Shown piece by piece: positions 42,468-51,330 of a DNA stretch of 64,000 nt. A model generated the notes under the pieces. It was not told where the DNA came from. It saw nothing but the letters and a program-made list of their open reading frames with translations, and ran no database searches. Source of the stretch: Paenibacillus sp. BIHB 4019. Its GTDB lineage: Bacteria; Bacillota; Bacilli; Paenibacillales; Paenibacillaceae. The translations under genes were made by a program, and so were the position numbers. The stretch spans positions 558,001-622,000 of the forward strand of contig NZ_CP016808.1 in NCBI RefSeq assembly GCF_002741035.1, written 5' to 3'. Numbering within the stretch: position 1 is the stretch's first letter; each line of letters begins with the position of its first letter.

Positions 42468-43346
42468 CTAGGACTTCACCGAGCCAAGCACAATTCCTTT
42501 AACAAAATACTTTTGCAAAAATGGATACACGAGTAAAATCGGCAACGCGCCGATAAAAATTTGCGCTGTTTTAACCGTACGGTTGGAGAAATTGGCTATA
42601 CTTTCCGATGTTACACCAATCCGCGACATATTGTCACTAACAATCATGGAATGCAAATAAGTGGCGAGCGGATAGCCATCCGGATTGGTCATATAGATTA
42701 CGCCGTCAAACCATGAATTCCAATGAGATACCATCGAAAATAAAGATAATGTCGCAATGGACGGCATCGATACGGGCAAATAAACGCTCCAAAGCACTCT
42801 CAAATGACCAGCTCCATCGATATGGGCAGCCTCTTCCAGCTCCTGTGGAATCGTCCGGAAGAAATTGAGCATCAAAATCATATTCCACACGCTGACGGCT
42901 GAAGGCAAGATCAACGCCCAAATAGTATCGATTAGATGCAGCTTGCTGACCAATATATACGAGGGAATCAGACCGCCCGAGAACAGCATCGTGAATACAA
43001 AAATCCAGATGTAAATTTGACGCCCCGGGAATTTGTAGCTGGACTTCGATAAGCTGTAGGAAGCCATCGTGACCACTACCATGGAAAGGATCGTGCCTAA
43101 CACGGTCCTCTCTACGCCAATCCACATGGCTTTAAGAAATTTCCCGTTGGCTAGCGTCTGGACATAGGCGTCAGTCGTAAAGCCGACCGGCCAAAAATTG
43201 ACGATATTCGCTGTTGCCGCAGCCCGTGAGCTGAAGGATACCGCTAGCACATGGACAAGAGGAAGAATGCAAATGAGCGCCAGCAGGCAGAGAAAGACGG
43301 TGTTCAGTATCGTAAATACGGTGTAGCCTCTAGAGCGGTAGTGCAT
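42468..43346 (-). CDS. Sugar ABC transporter permease (MalG/LplC type, second locus)
   Basis: Six-helix permease, 292 aa from ATG 43346 (GGAGG, 6 nt); the frame opens at 43394 but that would overlap the structured repeat. The EAA loop is LEEAAHIDGAGHLRVLWSVYLP, and the C-terminus FVKGIVLGSVKS is typical of LplC/YtcP. Paired with the LplB-type permease encoded upstream, from which it is separated by 112 nt occupied almost wholly by repeat copy B. The kinase gene follows after 47 nt. Confidence 0.92.
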   Translation of the reverse strand: MHYRSRGYTVFTILNTVFLCLLALICILPLVHVLAVSFSSRAAATANIVNFWPVGFTTDAYVQTLANGKFLKAMWIGVERTVLGTILSMVVVTMASYSLSKSSYKFPGRQIYIWIFVFTMLFSGGLIPSYILVSKLHLIDTIWALILPSAVSVWNMILMLNFFRTIPQELEEAAHIDGAGHLRVLWSVYLPVSMPSIATLSLFSMVSHWNSWFDGVIYMTNPDGYPLATYLHSMIVSDNMSRIGVTSESIANFSNRTVKTAQIFIGALPILLVYPFLQKYFVKGIVLGSVKS

Positions 43347-43365
43347 GGTCGACCTCCTCAAGCTT

Positions 43366-43457
43366 AAACGGATGAAGCCGTCCTTTGGCGGCAAAGCAAC
43401 CGTTTCGCGATGAAATATAAGTCTATTTATAAGAGTGAGGCTTATAAATTCTTATAT
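43366..43457 (+). repeat. Structured intergenic repeat, copy B (inside ABC operon)
   Basis: 92 bp, same length as copy A. The 5' half has AAACGG, GCCGTCCTTTGGCGGCAAAG and CCGTTTCGCG; the 3' hairpin is 43415-43421 and 43425-43433 pairing with 43451-43457 and 43441-43449, with a small bulge. It lies between two permease genes, immediately after the stop of one and just before the ribosome binding site of the other. Confidence 0.75.
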
Positions 43458-43458
43458 T

Positions 43459-44355
43459 TTAAAAAATCCGGTAGTTAGCTAGTTTATATGCCAATCTGTA
43501 GCTGATGACGATTAGAATGAAGCCGATTAATGACTTGAATAGTCCAACCGCCGTTCCGAAGCTGAATTGTCCGTTGTTCAGACCTTCCCGGTAAACGAAT
43601 GTATCAATGATATCTCCGTGCGAATACACGAGCGGATTGTACAAGTTCAAAATTTGATCGAAGCCGGCATCCAAAATCCGGCCAAGCGATAGCGTCGCTA
43701 CCACGATTACGATTGGCAAAATGAGCGGAATGGATATGGATTTGACTTGCTGCCAACGGGTAGCCCCGTCGATTTCGGCCGCTTCATATAAAGCCGGATT
43801 AATGCCTATTAGGGTAGCTAAGAAAATAATGGCAGAGAAACCAAATTCCTTCCACACGTCGCTTAGAATGACCGTAAACCGGAACCATGGACCGTTTCCT
43901 AAGAAAAAGATGCTGTCTATGCCGAATGAATTAAGGACGCGATTGACAATTCCGCCCTCCGTCGATAAAATATCGAGCATAATGCCACCTAAGATGACCC
44001 ATGACAAAAAGTGCGGCAAATACACAAGCGTCTGCACGACTCTCTTGAAAAAAATCTTCCTGACTTCATTGAGCAGCAGAGCGAATACAATGGGGATGAA
44101 TAAATTCATAATTACTTTAAATGCGGCGATAATTAACGTATTCCATATGACCTGCTTGCCGTCCGGATACGTGAACAGATACCGGAAATGATCCAAGCCC
44201 ACCCAAGTCGACCCCTTGATGCCAAGCCAAGGCTGATAATCTTGGAAAGCAATGACAACTCCAAACAACGGGATATATTGAAACACGATGCATAATAGTA
44301 AGGCCGGCAACAATAGCATGTGGAACGGCCATGTTTTTCTCCAGTACATTGCCAC
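43459..44355 (-). CDS. Sugar ABC transporter permease (MalF/LplB type, second locus)
   Basis: Six-helix permease of 298 aa: helix 1 about residues 12-32 (HMLLLPALLLCIVFQYIPLF), EAA loop YEAAEIDGATRWQQVKSISIP, C-terminus YRLAYKLANYRIF. LplB/YteP branch. GTG at 44355 with AAAGGA 10 nt upstream is the better start; ATG two codons later is possible. It follows the binding-protein gene by about 90 nt and forms one transporter with it and the LplC-type permease. Confidence 0.92.
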   Translation of the reverse strand: MAMYWRKTWPFHMLLLPALLLCIVFQYIPLFGVVIAFQDYQPWLGIKGSTWVGLDHFRYLFTYPDGKQVIWNTLIIAAFKVIMNLFIPIVFALLLNEVRKIFFKRVVQTLVYLPHFLSWVILGGIMLDILSTEGGIVNRVLNSFGIDSIFFLGNGPWFRFTVILSDVWKEFGFSAIIFLATLIGINPALYEAAEIDGATRWQQVKSISIPLILPIVIVVATLSLGRILDAGFDQILNLYNPLVYSHGDIIDTFVYREGLNNGQFSFGTAVGLFKSLIGFILIVISYRLAYKLANYRIF

Positions 44356-44447
44356 TTCATACCCATCCTTTCATCGGAAAAACGGAAAGGAGACCGGCAG
44401 CAAATGCTGCCCTCTCCTCCGTCCTCCATTCCTGTTGTCAGCGCGCG

Positions 44448-46217
44448 TTACTGGTTTTCCGCATACCACGCATTGACTTCATCCGTAATTTTCTGGCCGC
44501 CATTATCCAGCCATTCTTTGACGAATTCATCGAAATATTCGATCGGTTGATCGCCATAAATAATTTTGAGGTAGCTTTCAGTAGCAAGCTTCTTCAGCAA
44601 TTCGCCTTTGGATTTCATCGTCGGCGTCATTGGGCCGGTAAAATAGTTTTTCCCCTCCGTGATGCCTTGGTTAATGCGGACGCCCTGACCATCGATTTGT
44701 TTCTTCTTCATTTGTTTAACGTCAAATTCTTTGGAACTTACGGGTTCAGCGTTAGGGTCGGCCAAAAACTTCTTGACTGGAGCCTCGTTGGAGTAAGGAA
44801 TCGTCACGCTTGAACCGAGAATATTCGTCATCATGAATCTCATATCCATACTTCTTCCGTCTTTAAGCGGCCATTGGTCTGCCGGAACGCCCGCTGCTTC
44901 GTAGTCGCCCTTGATGAGCTTGCCGTTGTATTTCACATAATCGTATCCTTCATAGTAACCGTCTTTCCAACGTGGATCGAAGAACGGATCGCCTTCTTGC
45001 TCCAATTGCTTCGCGAACATTTTGTTGAAATAAGCAAACCATACTTCGATATCCTTGAAGTCTTTATTAAATACGGTGAAGCCCGAAACCAACATTTTCT
45101 CCGCACGTCCTACCAAGCCATCCGGACCAGCTGGAAGCGGATATGGCTCAAAGTCGGCTTTGGGGTCGTTCTTGGTCGCGTCGCTCAGCGGCCAGTCACC
45201 CATCCAAGCCGGACCGAACATAATGCCGGCTTTGCCGCTGGCAACCAATTCGGAGGATTTTGACGGATCCTTGATTCCAGCTTCTTTGTCCATATAACCT
45301 TTGCTCATCCAATCTTTCATCGTCTGCAAATACAATTTGGCATCTGGATTAATCGCGCCATAGGTCAGCTTGCCATCTTCCCCCTTATTCCAGAAACTGC
45401 GGATGTCAGAGGTATTGATCATTTGGGTGGTAAGGGCTGCAACAATGGCGTCCGTCTGCCCCATCCAAGTCCACGGTCCTTCTTTAAGCGGAACGGCCAG
45501 ACCGATCGTATCGTTCTTTCCGTTTTTATCGGGGTCATTCTCCGTAAATTGCTTGAGCACGTTTTCGAACTCGGCCAGCGTCTTAGGCGGCTGAAGACCT
45601 AGATTATCAAGCCAGTCTTTGCGAATCCACATAACCGTGCCTTCGTCACCCATGAAGAAGGATGGCAAACCATAAATTTTGCCGTCTTTTTTCACTTCAC
45701 CTAGTGTGTATCCATAATTTTTCAATAATTCCTTATAGCCTGGATGCGCATATTTCTCTATAGCTTCGTCCAGAGACATTAGTTTATTAGCTGCAAGCAA
45801 GCTTTGAAGCGGTTCCCCCTGGGCTCTGAAAGCATCAGGAAGCTTGGCGCCACTGGAAAGCAGGAGGCGAAGCTTCGTATCGTAATCTTCCGGCTTCGTT
45901 ACAATAAAATCGAATTTCACGTTGATGCCCATATTTTCTTTCATCCAGCGAAGATTCATGTTGTCTTCCATCGACTCGCCAGGCTTGAACGCATTGCCCC
46001 TCGAGGCGCCATCATCGACAATGGCAGTCGTAATCGTAACCGGTGGATTAAACTTCTGTTCCCACGTACCCGCCCCAGACGAAGCGCTTTCAGCTGTGCT
46101 TGCCGGGCTGCCAGACGGCTCTTGATTATTATTGCTCGAACATGCGGTTAAAGTCGGCAATACTCCAATCGCAATAGAAAGCGCTAACAACTTTGCAAAC
46201 TTAACATAATGACCCAT
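44448..46217 (-). CDS. Extracellular solute-binding lipoprotein (second sugar ABC locus)
   Basis: Lipoprotein of 589 aa; signal ends in LTACSSNN (Cys about residue 26) followed by a Ser/Ala-rich linker and a long LipO-like binding protein. Characteristic segments include MKENMGINVKFDFIV, DGKIYGLPSFFMGDEGTVMW and YGDQPIEYFDEFVKEW. It is the first gene of a minus-strand series binding protein - two permeases - kinase - regulator. GGGG lies 6 nt before the ATG. The ligand is not known; the nearby dehydrogenase suggests an uncommon sugar or glycoside. Confidence 0.9.
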   Translation of the reverse strand: MGHYVKFAKLLALSIAIGVLPTLTACSSNNNQEPSGSPASTAESASSGAGTWEQKFNPPVTITTAIVDDGASRGNAFKPGESMEDNMNLRWMKENMGINVKFDFIVTKPEDYDTKLRLLLSSGAKLPDAFRAQGEPLQSLLAANKLMSLDEAIEKYAHPGYKELLKNYGYTLGEVKKDGKIYGLPSFFMGDEGTVMWIRKDWLDNLGLQPPKTLAEFENVLKQFTENDPDKNGKNDTIGLAVPLKEGPWTWMGQTDAIVAALTTQMINTSDIRSFWNKGEDGKLTYGAINPDAKLYLQTMKDWMSKGYMDKEAGIKDPSKSSELVASGKAGIMFGPAWMGDWPLSDATKNDPKADFEPYPLPAGPDGLVGRAEKMLVSGFTVFNKDFKDIEVWFAYFNKMFAKQLEQEGDPFFDPRWKDGYYEGYDYVKYNGKLIKGDYEAAGVPADQWPLKDGRSMDMRFMMTNILGSSVTIPYSNEAPVKKFLADPNAEPVSSKEFDVKQMKKKQIDGQGVRINQGITEGKNYFTGPMTPTMKSKGELLKKLATESYLKIIYGDQPIEYFDEFVKEWLDNGGQKITDEVNAWYAENQ

Positions 46218-46515
46218 GTTTTACCCCATTTCTATATATTGATGGTACATAGGAGCTGCGAGAAAATTAGCGGTCCTTTATTTCGTCGCAATCTCATAGC
46301 TAATTATAGGGTCATAGAGCGGCTGTTTATATATTCCGTTTTTAACATCATATCGAAAATCGTACATTTGCCATTCCGCTCAAGCCTCCCTTAGTGGTTG
46401 AGTTACAGAAAGCTATACAAAAAAAGAGCTCAGCCTATTATACAAAGCAATAGGTTGAGCTCTCTGATAGGAGTGCTTTATTTAAGCGCTAACTTACTAA
46501 CCGAACCGCCTTGAA
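46218..46515. other. 298-bp intergenic region
   Basis: Must hold the promoter of the binding-protein operon. The MarR terminator (46417-46463) is the only element I can identify. Confidence 0.5.
46417..46463 (-). terminator. Intrinsic terminator of the MarR gene
   Basis: Minus strand GAGCTCAACCTATT and AATAGGCTGAGCTC (one G-T pair), 9-nt loop, then seven Ts. Confidence 0.9.
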
Positions 46516-46956
46516 TTACTCATTTATGGCGCTTTGCTGAATCAAGATATGAAGTTCTTTTTGAAATCCGTCTGCCAAGCAAGCCGTTTGAATGATTTCA
46601 TTAAAAGTATCCATAGCTTTTCTGAATTTATTATCGCCCAGTTCGGTTAAGCAGGTATATACGCCTCTACGATCATCCTCGCAAACATGCCGTTGCAAAG
46701 CGCCACAATTTTTGGCTTCCATCCTCACTACCAATCTTGAAATAGCGCTCTGACTCAAGCCGACCATTTCTTGCAATTGCTGCAATCTTAGTTTTTTATC
46801 GGTCGTTTGGGATAGAAAGTACAGGACATAAAACTCCTTTAATGACAAGCTGTACTTTTCCTCTAAAGCACTCTCAAGCTTATTGTTAATCTTGGTTTGT
46901 ATGTCGCTGAAGCTTATCCAATTATCTATGAGTTTATTATTATTGTTGGTATTCAT
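46516..46956 (-). CDS. MarR-family transcriptional regulator
   Basis: Winged-helix regulator, 146 aa. The DNA-binding core is LQQLQEMVGLSQSAISRLVVRME followed by the wing (CEDDRRGVYTCLTELGDNKF). The N-terminal helices form the dimer interface. AGGTG lies 9 nt before the ATG at 46956; a TTG one codon earlier is also in frame. MarR proteins commonly regulate efflux pumps and oxidoreductases; the ene-reductase gene 310 bp upstream on the same strand, or the MFS exporter further on, are possible targets, but no operator is certain. Confidence 0.9.
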   Translation of the reverse strand: MNTNNNNKLIDNWISFSDIQTKINNKLESALEEKYSLSLKEFYVLYFLSQTTDKKLRLQQLQEMVGLSQSAISRLVVRMEAKNCGALQRHVCEDDRRGVYTCLTELGDNKFRKAMDTFNEIIQTACLADGFQKELHILIQQSAINE

Positions 46957-47268
46957 CAAGTTTTCACCTGTTCTATTTCATAGTATTTAGTCAATAGGCT
47001 GATCACTTTGAACATTTGTTCATCTGCATATCATGATTATAACCTTAACCTTGTATCCGTACCAGAGCTAGCATTATTATTGCTCCATTTTCCGCGGATA
47101 TACAAAGCAAAGTCAGGCCACTAATAATTGCAGGTTCACCTTTATACAAGCGATGGCTGCTACGGCACATTTTACTACAAATAGAGAGAGAAAATACATT
47201 CAAATTGTCCTGTTCAATAGAAGCCCAAAGTTTACAAGTGTTCTATCTACAGGACAGCCAACAACCAA
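46957..47268. other. 312-bp intergenic region
   Basis: No gene, strong hairpin or known operator seen. It must contain the MarR promoter. Confidence 0.5.
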
Positions 47269-48291
47269 TTAAAAACCAGCAGTTAACGGTTTAGGAATTT
47301 CGGTTTCTTTGCGCAAGGCTGCAGCCGCTTCTAATGCCCAATACGGATTTCTTAGCAGCCCTCTTCCAACCGCAACCAAATCAGCATCTTCATTTCCGAT
47401 TACGGCGTTTGCCAGCGTTGGGTCGTCGAGTCTTCCAACCGCAATCACGGGAACGTTAAGGGCTAGTTTAATCTCTTTAGCGAGCGGCACCTGATATGCT
47501 GCATGTGTTCCTGGTCTGCCCCATGCCGTTATAGGTCCCTCGCCACCGGAGGAGATATCGAATATGTCCACCCCTGCCTCTTGATATTCCTTGGCAAATG
47601 CGGCGCTTTCCTGAATGCCGTATCCTCCCTCAACGTACTCCTTGGCTGAAATGCGCATGAGGAGCGGCATATTTTCAGGCATTTCAGCCTTCGCCGCTCG
47701 TATAATCTCCCGTCCAAACCGGGCAAGGTCTTTCCCGTATTCATCATCCCGTTTGTTAGTAAGCGGAGAATGGAATTGATGAATTAAATAGCCATGTGCT
47801 CCATGAAGCTCAATGGCATCGAAACCAGCCTGGACTGCGCGGGCTACAGCCGAACGAAATTTCTGTACAAGCCCTTTAACTTCTTCTGTTGCAAGCGCGC
47901 GAGGCTGCTTTGAGTTTTCGTCAAACGCAATGGCGGATGGCGCTACAGGAACCTCGGCATCCTCTGCCTTGCGTCCAGCATGGGCAATCTGAATTCCTAC
48001 TTTTGCACCGTAGCTATGGCATGCATCTACAATTCGCTTCAAAGCCGGAATCTGCTCATCTGACCATAACCCCAGATCAAAGTCGGAAATACGTCCATCC
48101 GGCTCTACGTCTGTCATTTCAATGAGAATAAAACCAGTCCCGCCTATCGCTCGACTGACATAGTGCATATAATGCCAATCTGTAGCAATGCCATCCTTCT
48201 GATCAACCGAGTATTGGCACATCGGTGACATGACAATGCGGTTTTTCAATTCCAAGCCTTTAATCGTATATGGACTAAATAAATCTTTCAT
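47269..48291 (-). CDS. namA: NADPH dehydrogenase / ene reductase of the YqjM (NamA) type
   Basis: Old-yellow-enzyme family FMN oxidoreductase, 340 aa, close in length and motifs to B. subtilis YqjM: opening KDLFSPYTIKGLELKNRIVM-type strand with SPMCQYSV (Cys that tunes the flavin), QIAHAGRK (substrate His pair), ELHGAHGYLIHQFHSPL and DLVAVGRGLLRNPYWA. Reduces activated C=C bonds of enals, enones or nitro compounds with NADPH, often induced by electrophile stress. GAGGGG lies 8 nt before the ATG. A GC-rich palindrome-like motif sits about 50 nt upstream and recurs at 48910. Symbol given on family resemblance. Confidence 0.92.
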   Translation of the reverse strand: MKDLFSPYTIKGLELKNRIVMSPMCQYSVDQKDGIATDWHYMHYVSRAIGGTGFILIEMTDVEPDGRISDFDLGLWSDEQIPALKRIVDACHSYGAKVGIQIAHAGRKAEDAEVPVAPSAIAFDENSKQPRALATEEVKGLVQKFRSAVARAVQAGFDAIELHGAHGYLIHQFHSPLTNKRDDEYGKDLARFGREIIRAAKAEMPENMPLLMRISAKEYVEGGYGIQESAAFAKEYQEAGVDIFDISSGGEGPITAWGRPGTHAAYQVPLAKEIKLALNVPVIAVGRLDDPTLANAVIGNEDADLVAVGRGLLRNPYWALEAAAALRKETEIPKPLTAGF

Positions 48292-48343
48292 GGGAAAGAC
48301 CCCTCTCTAATTGGAATTTTATGGAGATACTATAGGGATTTAT

Positions 48344-48369
48344 CATGCATGCGCAAGCATGTATTTAAT
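48344..48369. promoter_or_regulatory. Candidate operator with CATGCGCA-type core upstream of namA
   Basis: CATGCATGCGCAAGCATG followed by TATTTAAT. A similar motif (GCATGCGCATGCATTTAAT) lies at 48911-48929. Shared core and flank suggest one regulator; identity unknown. Confidence 0.4.
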
Positions 48370-48395
48370 CGTGAGTTGTCTTATCAACCGCTCCA

Positions 48396-48740
48396 TTATT
48401 TAATAATATAGAGAAATTGAAATCCTTGCTTTCGCAAAATTCGCGCAGCTTTTCTTGCTTTGAAAACCTTCGTAGACCAGATCATGACAGCATCCTCACG
48501 AGCCAGATGCTTTTTCCATACATAAGGAAGGCGACCTAACGAAATATTGATCGTGTCCGCAGTAGGCTCAGCCAAATACTCGACAGCATCCCGGATATCA
48601 ATGATTTTGTATGCACGAAACTCTTCTCGCCGTTTCAAAAAGTCTTGATGATCGATAAGCTTGAGGTTCGGTAAAGGCCATAAACAGCGTATAGCTGAGA
48701 ACATCACAATGATGATGAATAAAAAAATATACCAAAACAT
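48396..48740 (-). CDS. Membrane-anchored rhodanese-like protein lacking the active Cys
   Basis: Small protein, 114 aa, with an N-terminal helix (FWYIFLFIIIVMFSAI) and a rhodanese domain from about residue 30: the YKIIDIRDAVEYL strand with DxRxxxEY is the family CH2A-type signature. In active rhodaneses the loop before the last helix is CxxGxRS; here it reads IWSTKVFKARKAA, with no Cys. Sulfurtransferase activity is therefore unlikely and it may be a binding or structural version. GAGGG lies 8 nt before the ATG. It lies between namA and an AraC regulator, not clearly in an operon with either. Confidence 0.85.
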   Translation of the reverse strand: MFWYIFLFIIIVMFSAIRCLWPLPNLKLIDHQDFLKRREEFRAYKIIDIRDAVEYLAEPTADTINISLGRLPYVWKKHLAREDAVMIWSTKVFKARKAARILRKQGFQFLYIIK

Positions 48741-48910
48741 TCCGAATCCCTCTCTTATGCCATTCGGATTTTAACTGCAATTGCTGTTCCTGTTCCCGGT
48801 TCATTCAGAACAATGCTTCGCTGCGTAATACGGCAAAATCCCCTTGTTCTATTCAATCACTCCTTGCTAACGCGTTTGTCTGAATCATTCATCTATCCAA
48901 CCTTATAAAA

Positions 48911-48929
48911 GCATGCGCATGCATTTAAT
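48911..48929. promoter_or_regulatory. Second copy of the CATGCGCA-type motif
   Basis: GCATGCGCATGCATTTAAT matches the motif upstream of namA in core and flank. It lies about 170 nt upstream of the rhodanese start. Confidence 0.35.
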
Positions 48930-49013
48930 TTAACGCAAAAAATAAATGGTGTCAAGTCGCGCGCTCCTTCTTCATATACAGCTTCCACGGAGAATCGCTG
49001 CCTCCCCCGCTCT

Positions 49014-49865
49014 TTATAAATTTATCCTTTCGCGAAGCTCACGTTTACGGTATTGGCTAGGTGATTCAGTCATTAGTCGTGTAAATAAAATAGTAAAATA
49101 ATTCGCATTTTCATAACCGAGCAAATGGGCGATTACCGAAATTTTCAGCTTGGTCGAAACAAGCAATTGCCTGGCTTCGGCCATGCGACGATTTAAAATA
49201 TAATTGATCGGCGAATCGTTGTACTTGCGATGAAACACATGGGAAATATAATAGGGATTCAAGTGAAACTCGGTGGCAATATCCTGCAGCGTAAGATGGC
49301 GCAAATAATGAATATCCAAATATTCTTTGATTCCAATCGCCAAGGACTCAGCATCCCGAACCTTATTCAAGGTCGTATTTTCTTTATTCAGCCGATGCAC
49401 CCAGACTACCAATACCGCCAATAATTGCTGGGTGGCCTGCTGGTACTGATCCCGTTTATGCTGCGCCTCTTCAAATAATAAATCAAATAACGATTGAATT
49501 GTATTTTTGTGCTCTTTCGTTTTCATGACAGGGCAGCATTCCAGCGGAATTAACATCTCCATAGCTGGATGTAAAATACCGCTATAGTAAAGCGCCAGCG
49601 GATTATTCTGACTGGAGTACTCCTCATGCATTACGCCTTTATTGTATACTAGCAGGTCTCCCTCCTGCACTGCGTAACGCTCCCCCGCAATCGTTACAAC
49701 GCCTTCGCCCTTCGTTACAAAAATCAGCTCGCTGAAATGCTGATGCCGATGCGCCGGAAAGTTCCAATCCGGCTGCTCCAATACTTTTCCAATATATTGC
49801 AAGGTTAAATTCATAGATGTTCTCGTCCTCATATCCCATATTGCTTGCTCTCCCCTTATTATCAT
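49014..49865 (-). CDS. AraC-family regulator with N-terminal cupin
   Basis: Regulator of up to 283 aa. Cupin with metal-like histidines (FPAHRHQHFSELIFVTKGEG, VQEGDLLVYNKGVMHEEY) over residues about 35-105; two helix-turn-helix motifs at the C-terminus (LQDIATEFHLNPYYISHVF and ISVIAHLLGYENANYFTILF), ending ESPSQYRKREL. Start uncertain: ATG 49865 has only a weak site, AAGGGGAG lies further in, and ATG codons at residues 12 and 18 are also possible. It is divergent from the MFS exporter gene about 140 bp away and is the likely regulator of it. Confidence 0.87.
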   Translation of the reverse strand: MIIRGEQAIWDMRTRTSMNLTLQYIGKVLEQPDWNFPAHRHQHFSELIFVTKGEGVVTIAGERYAVQEGDLLVYNKGVMHEEYSSQNNPLALYYSGILHPAMEMLIPLECCPVMKTKEHKNTIQSLFDLLFEEAQHKRDQYQQATQQLLAVLVVWVHRLNKENTTLNKVRDAESLAIGIKEYLDIHYLRHLTLQDIATEFHLNPYYISHVFHRKYNDSPINYILNRRMAEARQLLVSTKLKISVIAHLLGYENANYFTILFTRLMTESPSQYRKRELRERINL

Positions 49866-50004
49866 TTATAGAGGCCACAAATAGCAAGATCTATCACATT
49901 TTGATGAAGGAAGCCAAGATGTTGCATTGTAAATCCATTGATCAGAAATTATGATTATATCTTGTATATTATATAGAGAAACAGACAGGATAGGAGAATT
50001 TTCA

Positions 50005-51207
50005 ATGTTAAATTCACAATCGCTTGCGGGCGTTCAGTCACAGCGCAAGGAGAAAATGCCAGCCTCGCTTATATGGTTAACGATGGGAGCCTTCGCCATC
50101 GGCATGACTGAATTTTTAGTCATGGGACTGCTGCCTAACGTGGCGTCCGATCTTAACGTGACCATTCCCCAAGCAGGTCAAATCATTACGAGCTATGCCT
50201 TGGGCGTTGCAATCGGCGCACCGCTACTGACCATTATGACGCATTCCGTTGCCAAGAAAAGGCTGTTGCTGCTGCTTATACTCATTTTTATTTTGGGCAA
50301 TGCCTTTTCCATGCTTGCTCCAACCTACCCCTTGCTGATCTTCGCAAGAATCGTCACGGCACTGGCACATGGCACTTTCCTTGGCGCAGGCACCTTAATC
50401 GCAACACATCTCGTCGCTCCCCACAGAAAGGGAAGCGCAGTAGCACTTGTATTAGCCGGACTTACGATTGCCAATATTGTTGGCGTACCCTTCGGCACCT
50501 TTATCGGTCAGGAATTCGGATGGAGAGCTTCATTTGGGGTCATCACCGTTTTGGGCATAATTTCACTTGCAGGAATTTGGAAATATATCCCTATTATTTC
50601 CGAAAGCCACAATGCGAGCGTTATGCAGGAAATTAAGGCTGTTGTTAAACCTCAGGTTTTGCTTATGCTTATAGCTGGCTTATTTGGCTGCGCAAGCCTG
50701 TTCGCCTTATTTACCTACATCTCGCCCGTGCTTCAGGAGATTAGCGGGTTTAAGGAGCAAAACGTCACCTGGATTCTTGTCATTTTTGGCATATCCGTAA
50801 CTATCGGCAATATAATTGGGGGCAAGCTGGCAGATTGGAAGCTGCTTCCTGCTCTTATGGTTAACTTTGCATGTTTAAGCATCGTGTTAGCAGCTTTGTC
50901 GGTAACCTTGCACCATCCTATTTTGGCCATAGCCACTTTATTTATTTGGGGAATTGCCGCCTTCAGCATTATGCCGGGCATTCAGCTTCGCACAATGACT
51001 TTGGCGAGTGAGGCGCCCATGCTTGTCGCGACATCCAATCACTCATTCCTCAATATGGGGAATGCCTTGGGCGCCTACATTGGCGGAGTCGTCATTACGC
51101 ATGCAGGTCTAGGCGGCTTGCCGTGGCTGGCAGCGGGCCTTGCGTTGATCGGTTTTTTGCTGGTCATCGTCATCCTATTGGCTGATAAAAAGACCGTTCG
51201 TATCTAA
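50005..51207 (+). CDS. MFS transporter of the DHA1 (AraJ/YdhP-like) type
   Basis: Twelve-helix major facilitator, 400 aa. The opening LTMGAFAIGMTEFLVMGLLP and the early loop motif fit the AraJ/YdhP/NepI-like H+ antiporters that export sugars, purine nucleosides or drugs. The long frame starts at 49951, but AGGAG lies 8 nt before the ATG at 50005, and the earlier residues are not part of a helix. Divergent from an AraC gene with which it probably forms a regulatory pair. Exported compound is unknown. Confidence 0.88.
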   Translation: MLNSQSLAGVQSQRKEKMPASLIWLTMGAFAIGMTEFLVMGLLPNVASDLNVTIPQAGQIITSYALGVAIGAPLLTIMTHSVAKKRLLLLLILIFILGNAFSMLAPTYPLLIFARIVTALAHGTFLGAGTLIATHLVAPHRKGSAVALVLAGLTIANIVGVPFGTFIGQEFGWRASFGVITVLGIISLAGIWKYIPIISESHNASVMQEIKAVVKPQVLLMLIAGLFGCASLFALFTYISPVLQEISGFKEQNVTWILVIFGISVTIGNIIGGKLADWKLLPALMVNFACLSIVLAALSVTLHHPILAIATLFIWGIAAFSIMPGIQLRTMTLASEAPMLVATSNHSFLNMGNALGAYIGGVVITHAGLGGLPWLAAGLALIGFLLVIVILLADKKTVRI

Positions 51208-51280
51208 GTACTAAGTATCTAAATAAATACAAATAACTCCGCAGCTCTTCATTCCTAGCTGTAAATGCCCAACGAAATAC

Positions 51281-51319
51281 AAACAGAAGAAGGCCGTTTT
51301 TCACGGTCTTCTTCTGTTT
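51281..51319. terminator. Terminator-like hairpin, bidirectional
   Basis: AAACAGAAGAAGGCCGT pairs with ACGGTCTTCTTCTGTTT (one mismatch or G-T), 5-nt loop. T tails are weak on both sides. It lies between the converging MFS and CNNM/CBS genes. Confidence 0.7.
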
Positions 51320-51330
51320 GTAAAACTTGT

